From: CAYWTX01 sp964461295
Lineage (GTDB): Bacteria; Planctomycetota; Phycisphaerae; SM23-33
DNA: 50,169 bases
Assembly: GCA_964461295.1 (NCBI GenBank)
Contig: CAYWTX010000419.1
Location: 1 to 50,169, forward strand
Direction: 5' to 3'
The notes beneath the pieces are model-generated. The model was not told where the DNA came from. It did not search any database and saw nothing but the letters and a program-made list of their open reading frames with translations. Made by a program: the position numbers and the translations under genes. Below are positions 15,990 through 23,244 of the stretch, piece after piece (position 1 is the first letter of the stretch; each line of letters starts with the position of its first letter).

Positions 15990-17353
15990 CGGCGCCGTGG
16001 TCGGCCATCGGCGTCGAGCATCGCGACGGCGTGTGGTGGCTGGTCAACGCCGCCGGCGAGCGATTCGTCAGCCTCGGTGTCAACCACGTCCAGGGCGATT
16101 GCTGGCTGGCGCCGTACAATCGCCAGTGGTCGCTGGAGAAGTACGGCCCGGACCTCGCCGGCCCGGACGGCGAGTTCAACCCCAACGGCGCGGCCCTGCC
16201 GCGTCTGATGGCGAACGTCCTGGCCACGATGGGACGGTGGCAGTTCAATACCTTAGGGGTACACACGGCCGGCGTGCCGCCGCGGCTGTTCAAGGACGAC
16301 GTCTACTACGTGGTCGACACCAACACGCAGGACCTCGCCCCGCGCTGTGCGCCGGATGCCGCCTCGCCGTGGTGGCGCGCGCCGCGGTTGGGGCAGGAGG
16401 CGTTTCCGGACATCTTCGCCGACTCGTTCGCCGCGGCCGTGGAGCAGCGAGTGCGGGCCGTTTGTGAACTGCACCGCGGGCAGCGCAACCTGATCGGCTA
16501 TGCGTTCGCGGATATCCCGCGCTGGTATCTGTACCGCGGCGAGATGCAGCAGCACGGCGGGCAAGCCCGCCCGCCAAGTGCGATGCACCCGTGGGTGGAC
16601 GACCTGCGCCGACTCGGCCCGGCCGCGCCAGGCAAGCGGCAATGGATCGACGTGCTGCGCGGCAATCACGCCTCGCCGGAGCAGGCCGCGCGGGCGTACG
16701 GCGCCGCCTTCCGAACGTGGGAGCAGGCGGGCGAGTTGACGGACTGGCCTGCGCCGGCCGACGCAGCCGCGTCCGCTGCCGACTGCGCCGGTGTGCTCGT
16801 CGCGATGGTCGAGCGGTGGTACGAACTGCATTGCGGCTGCCTGCGCGAGCACGACGACGGCCACCTGATTCTGGGCGACAAGCTGCACAGTCCGGCGGAC
16901 ATCCCGCCGGCGGTGTTGGAGACCGTCGCCCGCCACGTGGACGTGCTGTTCCTCCAGTGGTACGCGCCGTTTGAGCAGCAGCGCGACACGCTGCTGCGGC
17001 TGCACGCGGCCACGGGCAAGCCGATCCTCAACGGCGACAGCAGCTTTGCCGTCGCCAAGCCGCCGCACCAGACGCGGGTCAAGGGGTACATGGTGGACAG
17101 CCTGGCGGCCGTGGGGCGGCACTATCACGACTATGTGCGTGGGATCATGTCGCTGCCGTTCATGCTGGGCTGGCATCACTGCGGCTGGGTGGAGCAGTGG
17201 GACGGCGCCCGCGCGGGCAGCGGTCTGCCGCTGAACGAGAACGGACTGATGGACCCCTTCGAGCGGCCGTACGAGGCGGTCGTCGAGCGTGTGATCGAGG
17301 CGAATTCGCAGGCGGCGGCGTGGCATGCGGGAGCGGGCAGTGTTAGAGCTTGA
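15986..17353 (+). CDS. Glycoside-hydrolase-like TIM-barrel protein (agarase-related)
   Basis: This 455-residue protein starts at GTG 15986, which overlaps the kdsB stop in a GTGA arrangement and suggests translational coupling. The N-terminal DGVWWLVNAAGERFVSLGVN resembles the opening strand of agarase-like glycoside hydrolases, where a 'dG-WWLvdp-G-pFfs-GvNh' pattern is common. Other segments include NLIGYAFADIPRWYL, HLILGDKLHSP, DVLFLQWYAPFEQQRDTLLR, GKPILNGDSSFAVA and MLGWHHCGWVEQW. They look like barrel strands that carry acidic and aromatic substrate-site residues. No signal peptide is seen, which is unusual for a polysaccharide hydrolase and suggests cytoplasmic action. The catalytic acids cannot be assigned with certainty. 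The 3' end overlaps the toxin gene on the other strand by 11 bp. Confidence 0.5.
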   Translation: MTAPWSAIGVEHRDGVWWLVNAAGERFVSLGVNHVQGDCWLAPYNRQWSLEKYGPDLAGPDGEFNPNGAALPRLMANVLATMGRWQFNTLGVHTAGVPPRLFKDDVYYVVDTNTQDLAPRCAPDAASPWWRAPRLGQEAFPDIFADSFAAAVEQRVRAVCELHRGQRNLIGYAFADIPRWYLYRGEMQQHGGQARPPSAMHPWVDDLRRLGPAAPGKRQWIDVLRGNHASPEQAARAYGAAFRTWEQAGELTDWPAPADAAASAADCAGVLVAMVERWYELHCGCLREHDDGHLILGDKLHSPADIPPAVLETVARHVDVLFLQWYAPFEQQRDTLLRLHAATGKPILNGDSSFAVAKPPHQTRVKGYMVDSLAAVGRHYHDYVRGIMSLPFMLGWHHCGWVEQWDGARAGSGLPLNENGLMDPFERPYEAVVERVIEANSQAAAWHAGAGSVRA

Positions 17354-17627
17354 AGTCGCGTGCGCCGTGGAAGACGCGGGTTATGTAAACGTGTTCGCCC
17401 TCCACGCGGTACATGACCCTGTAGTCGCCGACCCGGACCTCTCTGCGGGCCCTGTCGCCCGTTTCCGGTGTCACCTTGCCGGAGAGCGGGAATTCTGACA
17501 GACGCCGCGTCGCCTCGATGAGCCTGTCGCCGAACATGGAAGCCTGAGCAGGCGAGTCCTGGGCGATATACTCCTTTATCAGGTCCAAGTCGTCCAGGGC
17601 CGCGAGTGTCCACCTCACTTCGCCCAT
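17343..17627 (-). CDS. ParE/RelE-superfamily toxin
   Basis: This 94-residue protein is of typical length for ParE/RelE toxins. Its sequence follows the family plan: VRWTLAALDDLDLIKEYIAQ at the N-terminus, a middle helix ending RRLSEFPLSGKVTPE, then REVRVGDYRVMYRVEGEHVY and ITRVFHGARDF at the C-terminus. Members poison gyrase (ParE) or cleave mRNA (RelE); the sequence alone does not decide between these, although the 'WT--A--DL--I--YI' start is closer to ParE. It overlaps the upstream antitoxin by 13 bp, the usual arrangement. Confidence 0.85.
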   Translation of the reverse strand: MGEVRWTLAALDDLDLIKEYIAQDSPAQASMFGDRLIEATRRLSEFPLSGKVTPETGDRARREVRVGDYRVMYRVEGEHVYITRVFHGARDFKL

Positions 17628-17797
17628 TGCCGGATTCTCTTCTCTGCTTCAGCTTGGGAAACCCAACGTCCTTCCCGGATGTCTTTCTCGCCTTTTTCGA
17701 TAGCGGCCCGCAGGTACAGCGCGTACATGACTTCTTCCATGTCGGCCTCATCCGGCAACGCATCGATAACCTGTCGTGCCATCTCTTTGACGCTCAT
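17615..17797 (-). CDS. Antitoxin partner of the ParE-like toxin
   Basis: This 60-residue acidic and basic helical protein begins MSVKEMARQVIDALPDEADM and ends GRWVSQAEAEKRIRQWAK. It fits small antitoxins found upstream of ParE-type toxins: an N-terminal dimerisation region followed by a C-terminal helix that binds the toxin. AGGGAAG lies before the ATG, and a well-placed promoter is 22 bp upstream. Such antitoxins usually repress their own promoter. The overlap with the toxin start supports one transcript. Confidence 0.75.
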   Translation of the reverse strand: MSVKEMARQVIDALPDEADMEEVMYALYLRAAIEKGEKDIREGRWVSQAEAEKRIRQWAK

Positions 17798-17818
17798 GTC
17801 AGCTTCCCTTCAACGACA

Positions 17819-17847
17819 ATTATACACCATTCCACCGGCTTGACCAA
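17819..17847 (-). promoter_or_regulatory. Promoter of the toxin-antitoxin pair
   Basis: On the minus strand TTGGTC (17847-17842) and a perfect TATAAT (17824-17819) are exactly 17 bp apart. The site is 22 bp upstream of the antitoxin start. Confidence 0.65.
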
Positions 17848-17873
17848 CCACCGACGCCGGCGATTCGCCTCCC

Positions 17874-19712
17874 TTACCCGCTGAGCACGAAGATCGCCAG
17901 GTCGGCGTTGAGGTTCGCGTCGTCGTTCACCTCGTGGCCGTCCTCGGTGTCCAGGGCGATGCGGCGGTGGACGGTGATGCCGCGCTCGCCGCAGAACTCC
18001 TCGAAATCGGCGATCGAGAAGAACCGGATGTTCGGCGAGTTGTACCACTTGTGGGCCAGCAGCCCGGCCGCCTCGGGCGCGCGGCCCTGTTCGGCCAGCA
18101 TGCGCCGCAGCTTGTGATACGCGAAGTTCGGGAAGCTCACGATGCACTGACGCCCCACGCGGAGCATCTCGCGCATCAGCCTCTCCACGTCGCGGATGCT
18201 CTGGAGCGTGCGGCTGAGCACGACCACGTCGAACTGGGCGTCGGCGAACGCGGCGAGGCCGGCGTTCAAGTCGGCGTGAATCACGCTGAGCCCGCGTTCC
18301 ACGCACGTCAGGACTGCCTCCTGGTTGAGTTCGACACCCAGCAGCCGCCCCTGCCCGCGCCTGGCGAGGTCGGCCAGCAGTTCGCCGTGCCCGCAGCCCA
18401 GGTCCAGCACGGCCGAGCCGGGCTCGATCAGCTCGACGATGCGTTCGGTGTCCAGGCGGTGCGGGTGGTCGGGGCAGAAGATGCTGGCCGGGCTGGACGT
18501 CGCCGGGCGCGCGGCGGGGCAGCAGCAGGGCCTGCGGGGTTCGCCGCTGAGGTCGGCCAGGAAGCCGCAAACCAGTGCGCCGTAGGCGTGCAGATCGTCC
18601 TCGAGCAGGAACGCGTCGTGCCCGCAGCGGCTGGCCACGTTGCAGTAGCTCACCGGCTTGTCCTCGGCGATCAGGGCGTCGACGATCTGCCTGGACTCGG
18701 CCGGGGAGAACAGCCAGTCGCTGGAGAAGCTGGCGACCAGCCAGCGGCACAGACTGGGGCGCAGGGCGAGGCGGAGTTCATCACCCGAGCCGCCGAGGTC
18801 GAACAGGTCCATGGCCATGGAGAGGGTGACGTAGCTGTTGGCGTCGAAGCGTTCGACGAAGCGCGTGCCCTGGTAGCCCAGGTACGAGCCGACGGAGAAC
18901 TTCTTCTCGAACGCGACGGGCACGTCGCGCGGGCGCAGGCGGTCGCCCTCGAACTTCTCGTGCATCGCCTCGCGCGACAGGTAGGTGATGTGGCCGATCA
19001 TGCGCGCGATGGCCAGACCGACGTCCGGGCCGTGTTCGTGGTCGTAGTACTGCCCGTCGTGGAAGCTCGGGTCGCGCAGGATCGCGTTTCGGGCGACGAT
19101 GTCGAACGCCAGCGCCTGGCTGCTCAGCCGGGGCGACGAGGCCAGCACGATCGCCCCGGCCACCCGTCGCGGGTAGCGCAGCGGCCAGAGCAAGGCCTGG
19201 TGGCCGCCCATCGAGCCGCCGACGACGGCGAGCAGGCGCTGGATGCCCAGCTCGTCCACCAGGCGGCGCTGCACGTCGACCATGTCCCCGATGGTGACGA
19301 CGGGGAAGTCGGCTCCGTAGTGCCGCCCCGTCGCGGGGCTGATCGAGTTGGGACCGGTGGTGCCGCGGCAGCCGCCCAGCACGTTGGGGCAGATCACGAA
19401 GTACCTATCGGTGTCGATACACCGGGCGGGGCCGACGACGATATCCCACCAGCCGGGATCGTCCTGCTCGTCGTGCCTGGCCACGTGCGAGTCGCCGCTC
19501 AGCGCGTGGCAGATCAGCACGGCGTTGTCGCCGCGCGCGTTCAGCTCGCCGTACGTTTCGTAGGCCACGTCGAGCTTCTCCAGCCGCCCGCCGCGCTCCA
19601 GCGCGAGCGGCTCGTGGAACTTCGCGGTCTTCGCGTATCGCAGCGGCTTGGCGCTGCGTACGGCGTCGCTGTCAAAGGATCCTTCTGCCACTGGGGTTGG
19701 CTCGCGATTCAC
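17874..19712 (-). CDS. metXW: MetX-MetW fusion: homoserine O-acetyltransferase plus MetW methyltransferase-like domain
   Basis: This 612-residue protein joins two proteins that are usually separate but adjacent. Residues 1 to about 375 are MetX, the alpha/beta-hydrolase that acylates homoserine: KLDVAYETYGELNARGDNAV, CHALSGDSHV, PNVLGGCRGTTGP, the nucleophile elbow VVGGSMGGHQAL with Ser167, FSSDWLFSP with the acid, and ASRCGHDAFLLE with the histidine. A cysteine- and proline-rich linker (PRRPCCCPAA) follows. From about residue 410 the MetW domain begins, with the SAM-type motif VLDLGCGHGELLADLARRGQ, then FDVVVLSRTLQSIRDVE and SFPNFAYHKLRRM. The start codon is GTG at 19712 with AAGGAA upstream. 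The gene is downstream of metY on the same strand, so it lies under the SAM-I riboswitch. All catalytic residues are intact. Confidence 0.93.
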   Translation of the reverse strand: MNREPTPVAEGSFDSDAVRSAKPLRYAKTAKFHEPLALERGGRLEKLDVAYETYGELNARGDNAVLICHALSGDSHVARHDEQDDPGWWDIVVGPARCIDTDRYFVICPNVLGGCRGTTGPNSISPATGRHYGADFPVVTIGDMVDVQRRLVDELGIQRLLAVVGGSMGGHQALLWPLRYPRRVAGAIVLASSPRLSSQALAFDIVARNAILRDPSFHDGQYYDHEHGPDVGLAIARMIGHITYLSREAMHEKFEGDRLRPRDVPVAFEKKFSVGSYLGYQGTRFVERFDANSYVTLSMAMDLFDLGGSGDELRLALRPSLCRWLVASFSSDWLFSPAESRQIVDALIAEDKPVSYCNVASRCGHDAFLLEDDLHAYGALVCGFLADLSGEPRRPCCCPAARPATSSPASIFCPDHPHRLDTERIVELIEPGSAVLDLGCGHGELLADLARRGQGRLLGVELNQEAVLTCVERGLSVIHADLNAGLAAFADAQFDVVVLSRTLQSIRDVERLMREMLRVGRQCIVSFPNFAYHKLRRMLAEQGRAPEAAGLLAHKWYNSPNIRFFSIADFEEFCGERGITVHRRIALDTEDGHEVNDDANLNADLAIFVLSG

Positions 19713-19730
19713 ATCCGTTCCTTCATCCTT

Positions 19731-19813
19731 GGCTTCCAGCTACCAGCTACCAGCCAGAGGCCGCCGGAGCTTCCCGGTTCGGCTGGAAGCTGGCCGCTGG
19801 AAGCTGGAAGCTA
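19731..19813. repeat. Fold-back repeat, core AGCTTCCAGC/AGCTACCAGC (copy A)
   Basis: The left arm (GGCTTCCAGCTACCAGC, 19731-19747, then further ACCAGC units) and the right arm (GGCTGGAAGCTGG at 19781-19793, then GCTGGAAGCTGGAAGC up to about 19812) are inverted. The loop is about 20-25 bases. The right end reaches into the metY stop codon. Related fold-backs lie at 25995, 28182 and 40901. Confidence 0.7.
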
Positions 19814-21112
19814 TGTCTGCGAAGCCTTCAGCGCCCCGTCGAGGTCGGCCAGGATGTCCGCCACGTCCTCGATGCCCACGCTGAGGCGGACGTACTCGGG
19901 GCTGACGCCGGTGGAGCGCTGTTCGGCCTCGGTAAGCTGCTGGTGCGTCGTCGAGGCCGGGTGAATCACCAGCGTCCTGGCGTCGCCGATATTCGCCAGG
20001 TGGCTGGCGAGCCGGACGCTGTTGATGAACTTGATGCCGGCGGCTCGCCCGCCCCGGATGCCGAAGCCGACGATCGCCCCGGCCCCGTCGGGCAGGTACT
20101 TCTTCGCGTTGGCGTGCTGCGGGTGGTCGGGCAGGCCGGGGTAGTTCACCCACTCCACGGCCGGGTGGGCGGCGAGGTGCTCGGCCACGAGTTGGGCATT
20201 CTCGCAGTGGCGCGGCATGCGCAGGTGGAGGGTCTCGAGGCCCATCAGGAACAGGAAGGCGGCGAAGGGGCTCATGCACCCGCCGGTGTCGCGCAGCCAG
20301 TGCGTGCGGAGGTGGATGACGTACGCGATGTTGCCGATAGGCTTGAGGGCCTCGGCGAACACCATGCCGTGGTAGGCGGGATCGGGCGAGCAGAACTCCG
20401 GCCAGCGCTTGGGGTCGCTCGCCCAGGGGAAGCGGGCCGAATCGACGACAGCGCCGCCGACGTGCGTGCCATGCCCGCCGATGAACTTTGTGGTGGAGTA
20501 GACGATGATGTCGGCGCCGTGGTCGATGGGTCGCAGCAGGATGGGCGTGCACACGGTGTTGTCGACGATGAGCGGCACGCCGATGGCGTGCGCGGCGTCG
20601 GCGACGGCGCGGAAGTCGGGCACGTCGTTGCGGGGGTTGCCGATCGACTCGATGTACACGCAGCGGGTGTTGGCGTCGGCCAGTTTGGCGATCTGCTCGG
20701 GTTTGTGGGGGTTGAACAGCCGCACCTCGACGCCCAGCTTGCTCAACGTCTGCGTGAACAGCGTCCACGTGCCGCCGTACAGGCTCGTCGAGGCGATGAA
20801 GTTCTGTCCCGCGTGCGTGATGGCGAGGATGGCGGCCGTGATGGCGGCCATGCCGCTGGCGAAGGCCAGGCCGGCGGCCCCGCCGTCCAGGGCGGCCAGG
20901 CGCTTCTCGAGCACGTCATTGGTGGGGTTCATCAGGCGGCTGTAGATGTTGCCGAACTCCTTCAGTGCGAACAGGTTGGCCGCGTGATCGGTGTCGCGAA
21001 AGACGTAGCTGGTCGTGGCGTAGATGGGTACGGCTCGCGCGCCGGTGGTGGGGTCGGGCTCCTGCCCGGCGTGCAAGGCGAGGGTTCCCAAACGGGGAAT
21101 CGAGTCGCTCAT
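19811..21112 (-). CDS. metY: O-acetylhomoserine sulfhydrylase (PLP-dependent)
   Basis: This 433-residue protein is of normal length for MetY, which replaces the O-acetyl group of acetylhomoserine with sulfide to give homocysteine. It starts DSIPRLGTLALHAGQEPDP, the family opening, followed by RAVPIYATTSYVF, NIYSRLMNPTNDVLEKR and ASGMAAITAAIL. The PLP lysine is in VYSTTKFIGGHGTHVGG (Lys209), and SVGIEDVADILADLD ends the protein. The ATG at 21112 has AAGGAG seven bases upstream. Upstream on the same strand is a SAM-I riboswitch. The downstream gene is metX-metW, which makes the substrate for this enzyme. A fold-back repeat separates the two genes and overlaps the stop codon. Confidence 0.95.
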   Translation of the reverse strand: MSDSIPRLGTLALHAGQEPDPTTGARAVPIYATTSYVFRDTDHAANLFALKEFGNIYSRLMNPTNDVLEKRLAALDGGAAGLAFASGMAAITAAILAITHAGQNFIASTSLYGGTWTLFTQTLSKLGVEVRLFNPHKPEQIAKLADANTRCVYIESIGNPRNDVPDFRAVADAAHAIGVPLIVDNTVCTPILLRPIDHGADIIVYSTTKFIGGHGTHVGGAVVDSARFPWASDPKRWPEFCSPDPAYHGMVFAEALKPIGNIAYVIHLRTHWLRDTGGCMSPFAAFLFLMGLETLHLRMPRHCENAQLVAEHLAAHPAVEWVNYPGLPDHPQHANAKKYLPDGAGAIVGFGIRGGRAAGIKFINSVRLASHLANIGDARTLVIHPASTTHQQLTEAEQRSTGVSPEYVRLSVGIEDVADILADLDGALKASQT

Positions 21113-21293
21113 CAGGGTCTCCTTGGGTGTCTGGTCGTTCTCTCTGTCGGATGCGTTGCCAACCGGCCCCAATGGGGCGTTCGGCAATCGGCAACGGGTT
21201 CCCACGCGGAACCGGCCACCGGAAACGCAGAACCGCAGGAATCGAAAATGGGGGCTTACCACTGTGGGTTTTGCCCAGGCCGCCGCAGCCTGC

Positions 21294-21423
21294 GCCACAT
21301 CGATCCCTTTCGGGCTGGCAGGGGCACCTTGGCCGTTCCCGGGCGTCGTGAATACTCCGCCTCCTCGAACGGTCAGGTTGCCGTGCGGTCATCGGGCCAG
21401 TACCCTCGCGCACTCTCGATGGC
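21294..21423 (-). promoter_or_regulatory. SAM-I (S-box) riboswitch upstream of metY
   Basis: Read on the minus strand, the aptamer starts with GCCATCGAGAG and passes GAGGGTACTGGCCCGATGA and then GGCAACCTGACC. After a variable P3 stem it contains CCAAGGTGCCCCTGCC, then the P4 hairpin GCCCGAAAGGG, and closes P1 with ATCGATGTGGC. These match the conserved SAM-I order: kink-turn GA-rich segment, CTGGCCCGATGA, GGCAACC, GGTGCC and the P1 closing strand. S-adenosylmethionine binding should lower expression of metY and metX-metW. No U-rich terminator follows; control may be by translation or by another stem in the 180-base leader. Confidence 0.85.
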
Positions 21424-21542
21424 ACGGGAATGATATGCCCGTTGGGGTGAGGGTGTCAAGGAAATAAAGAAGTAGAAGGTTGACTTCTTTACGCTTGGGT
21501 TGCCTGGCGTGCCCGGTAGCGGCGAAACCGAACAATAAGGCG

Positions 21543-21656
21543 CCGTCACGAAATAACTTGTTCACGTTTCGCAGGCGGCACAGGTCTCCGACCTGTGCTG
21601 CACAGCTTGGAAAGCTGTGCCACCAAGACTGGCTTGCTCAGGTTATCTCGTGACGG
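21543..21656. mobile_element. Terminal-inverted-repeat element with two internal hairpins
   Basis: CCGTCACGAAATAAC (21543-21557) and its inverted partner GTTATCTCGTGACGG (21642-21656) differ at one base. Inside lie two perfect stems in tandem: GCACAGGTC/GACCTGTGC (21578-21598) and GCACAGCTT/AAGCTGTGC (21600-21620). No coding frame is present. It lies in the 400-bp gap between the riboswitch and the lipoprotein gene; the rest of that gap holds nothing recognised. A small non-autonomous mobile element or a structured RNA are both possible. Confidence 0.5.
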
Positions 21657-21837
21657 ACCCTAAGGCGGGTCGCGCGGATCGCGCATCCGGCTCATCTTCC
21701 AGTGGATTGGCAACGGCGCGGAAGCTTCCCGTTGCTGTGATGCAGACGAAGCGAGGGGCGGCGCGGCACTACGCAAAGGCGGTTCGGGGTTCCTCCCGGC
21801 TCAGACGCCGTGCATGGCGATACGCACGGGGGGCACA

Positions 21838-22395
21838 CTACTGGCTTGTCGCCGTCGAACCGGGCGCGATCGGCGGCGGGGTCTGGCCCGACGGCGCGAT
21901 GTCCGGCAACGTCGCCAGTTCTCCCAGCCTCACGGGGTCGGGCGGCAGCGATGGACCGTTGTTCTTGTGGCGGGCCTTCACGTGGCTCCACTGCTGACGC
22001 TGCTCCGGCGGCTTGACCAGCCAGTCGCCCATCGCGACCCGCTGTGAGCCTGACTTCGTTGCCTGGTCCTTGCCGGTGATCCCCAGCCAGTCCCAATCGG
22101 GTCGTTTGGACGATCCCGCGGCTGCTGCGGCCCCGTTCGCGGCGCTCTTGCCCGTGCTGCCGGTCACTCCCAGCCAGTCCCAGTCCGGCCGCTGGTTTCC
22201 CGCGGCCGGGCGAGCCTGCACCTGCGCGGCGCTCTTCCGGGTGAGTCGGCCATCGGCGCCCGTGGTTGCGACGGACCTGGCGCCCTTGTTGGCGCTGGCG
22301 ACGGCCTGGTTCTCCGAGCGCATTGCCCTGTCGTTGGGCTGGCAGCCCGCGGCCAGGGCAAGCACGGAGAACGCCGCTATGCATAGTCTGGGCAT
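21838..22395 (-). CDS. Hypothetical lipoprotein with two RPDWDWLG motifs
   Basis: This 185-residue protein starts MPRLCIAAFSVLALAAGCQP, a lipoprotein signal with lipobox LAAGC (Cys18). It should be exported and lipidated. The middle carries a duplicated motif, RPDWDWLGVTGSTGKS and RPDWDWLGITGKDQATKSG, about 30 residues apart, then a third related piece, MGDWLVKPPEQRQQW. The C-terminus is proline- and threonine-rich and looks disordered. The WDWLG repeats might bind a partner. No known family is recognised. It stands between repeats and the HD-domain gene on the same strand. Confidence 0.65.
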   Translation of the reverse strand: MPRLCIAAFSVLALAAGCQPNDRAMRSENQAVASANKGARSVATTGADGRLTRKSAAQVQARPAAGNQRPDWDWLGVTGSTGKSAANGAAAAAGSSKRPDWDWLGITGKDQATKSGSQRVAMGDWLVKPPEQRQQWSHVKARHKNNGPSLPPDPVRLGELATLPDIAPSGQTPPPIAPGSTATSQ

Positions 22396-22506
22396 ACCGA
22401 ATCCCTGTCCCGCTGTCTGGTAGGTACATCGGCCGGGGGAGGGGGCGACTTGGGTAGAGACAAGGGAACGGCGTCGAATGAGTCGACATTCAGGGATCGG
22501 TATTCG

Positions 22507-23100
22507 TCATCCTGGTCTTCTGCCCGCCACGATGCGCACTTGCCTGCCCAGGGCTTCGGCCAGCATGTCGGACTTTTCGCGGGCGAAGGCGATTTCCTCG
22601 CTGCGCGCGTCCACCCCGCCGCAGGAGATGGCCAGTCGCCCGGGCGTGGGGGTGCAGCGCACGGCCGTCACCAGCGAGCGGTGCGAGCGATCCAGCCCGT
22701 CGGCGACTCGGAGGATTCCTGCCAGCAGGCGGAGTCGGCGCAGGTCGCCGCCGGGCAGGCCTTCGAGGTCGGGGTGGTGCTCGCCGGGCGGGTTCTTGCG
22801 GTGGCAGCGCGCGATCAGGGCGACCAGCCGTCGCCGCCTTGGGCGCAGCGGCAGCGTGCGATCGGCCAGGATCATCCGCATGGCCGTCTTGTGGTGGTCC
22901 TTGGCGGCCAGGGGCACGCCGATGTCGTGCAGCAGGGCGGCGCAGTGCAGCAGGAGGCGGTCGTCGGGCCCCAGCTTGTGCAGCGGGGCCAGTTGGTCGA
23001 ACAGATCCAGTGCCAGCCGGGCGTCCTGCCGCGAGTGCCCTTCGTCGTACCCGCAGGAGCGGGCGAAGGCGGCGGCGGTTTGGATGATGTCGTTGCTCAT
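22507..23100 (-). CDS. HD-domain protein resembling the C-terminal domain of exopolyphosphatase
   Basis: This 197-residue protein contains the HD motif LHCAALLHDIGVPLAAKDH, with a helix HHKTAMRMILA and a second histidine cluster at RCHRKNPPGEH. DGLDRSHRSLVTAVRC follows and matches the post-HD part of Ppx/GppA phosphatases. The actin-like catalytic domain of Ppx is missing, so this is a stand-alone HD domain, probably a metal-dependent phosphohydrolase. It lies directly downstream of a CHAD-domain gene, a domain linked to polyphosphate, which supports a polyphosphate role. A fold-back repeat lies between the two genes. The substrate is inferred from context only. Confidence 0.75.
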   Translation of the reverse strand: MSNDIIQTAAAFARSCGYDEGHSRQDARLALDLFDQLAPLHKLGPDDRLLLHCAALLHDIGVPLAAKDHHKTAMRMILADRTLPLRPRRRRLVALIARCHRKNPPGEHHPDLEGLPGGDLRRLRLLAGILRVADGLDRSHRSLVTAVRCTPTPGRLAISCGGVDARSEEIAFAREKSDMLAEALGRQVRIVAGRRPG

Positions 23101-23122
23101 GTGCTACCAGAGGAGACAAGCT

Positions 23123-23244
23123 GGGATGAAAGGGATGGAAGGGATGGGAGGAAGTGTCGAGTGTCGGGAGATGAACGTGCCCTGTTTCCCTTCCCGACAC
23201 TTGACGCTCTTACTCTTTCTTATCCCTTTCATCGCCTTCATCCC
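23123..23244. repeat. Fold-back repeat, core GGGATGAAA/GGGATGGAA
   Basis: The left arm repeats GGGATGAAA, GGGATGGAA and GGGATGGGA, then GTGTCGAGTGTCGGGA. The right arm returns TCCCGACACTTGACG, then ATCCCTTTCATC and TTCATCCC. The loop is around 23172-23186. The right arm encodes the last dozen or so codons and the stop of the CHAD gene. Confidence 0.65.
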
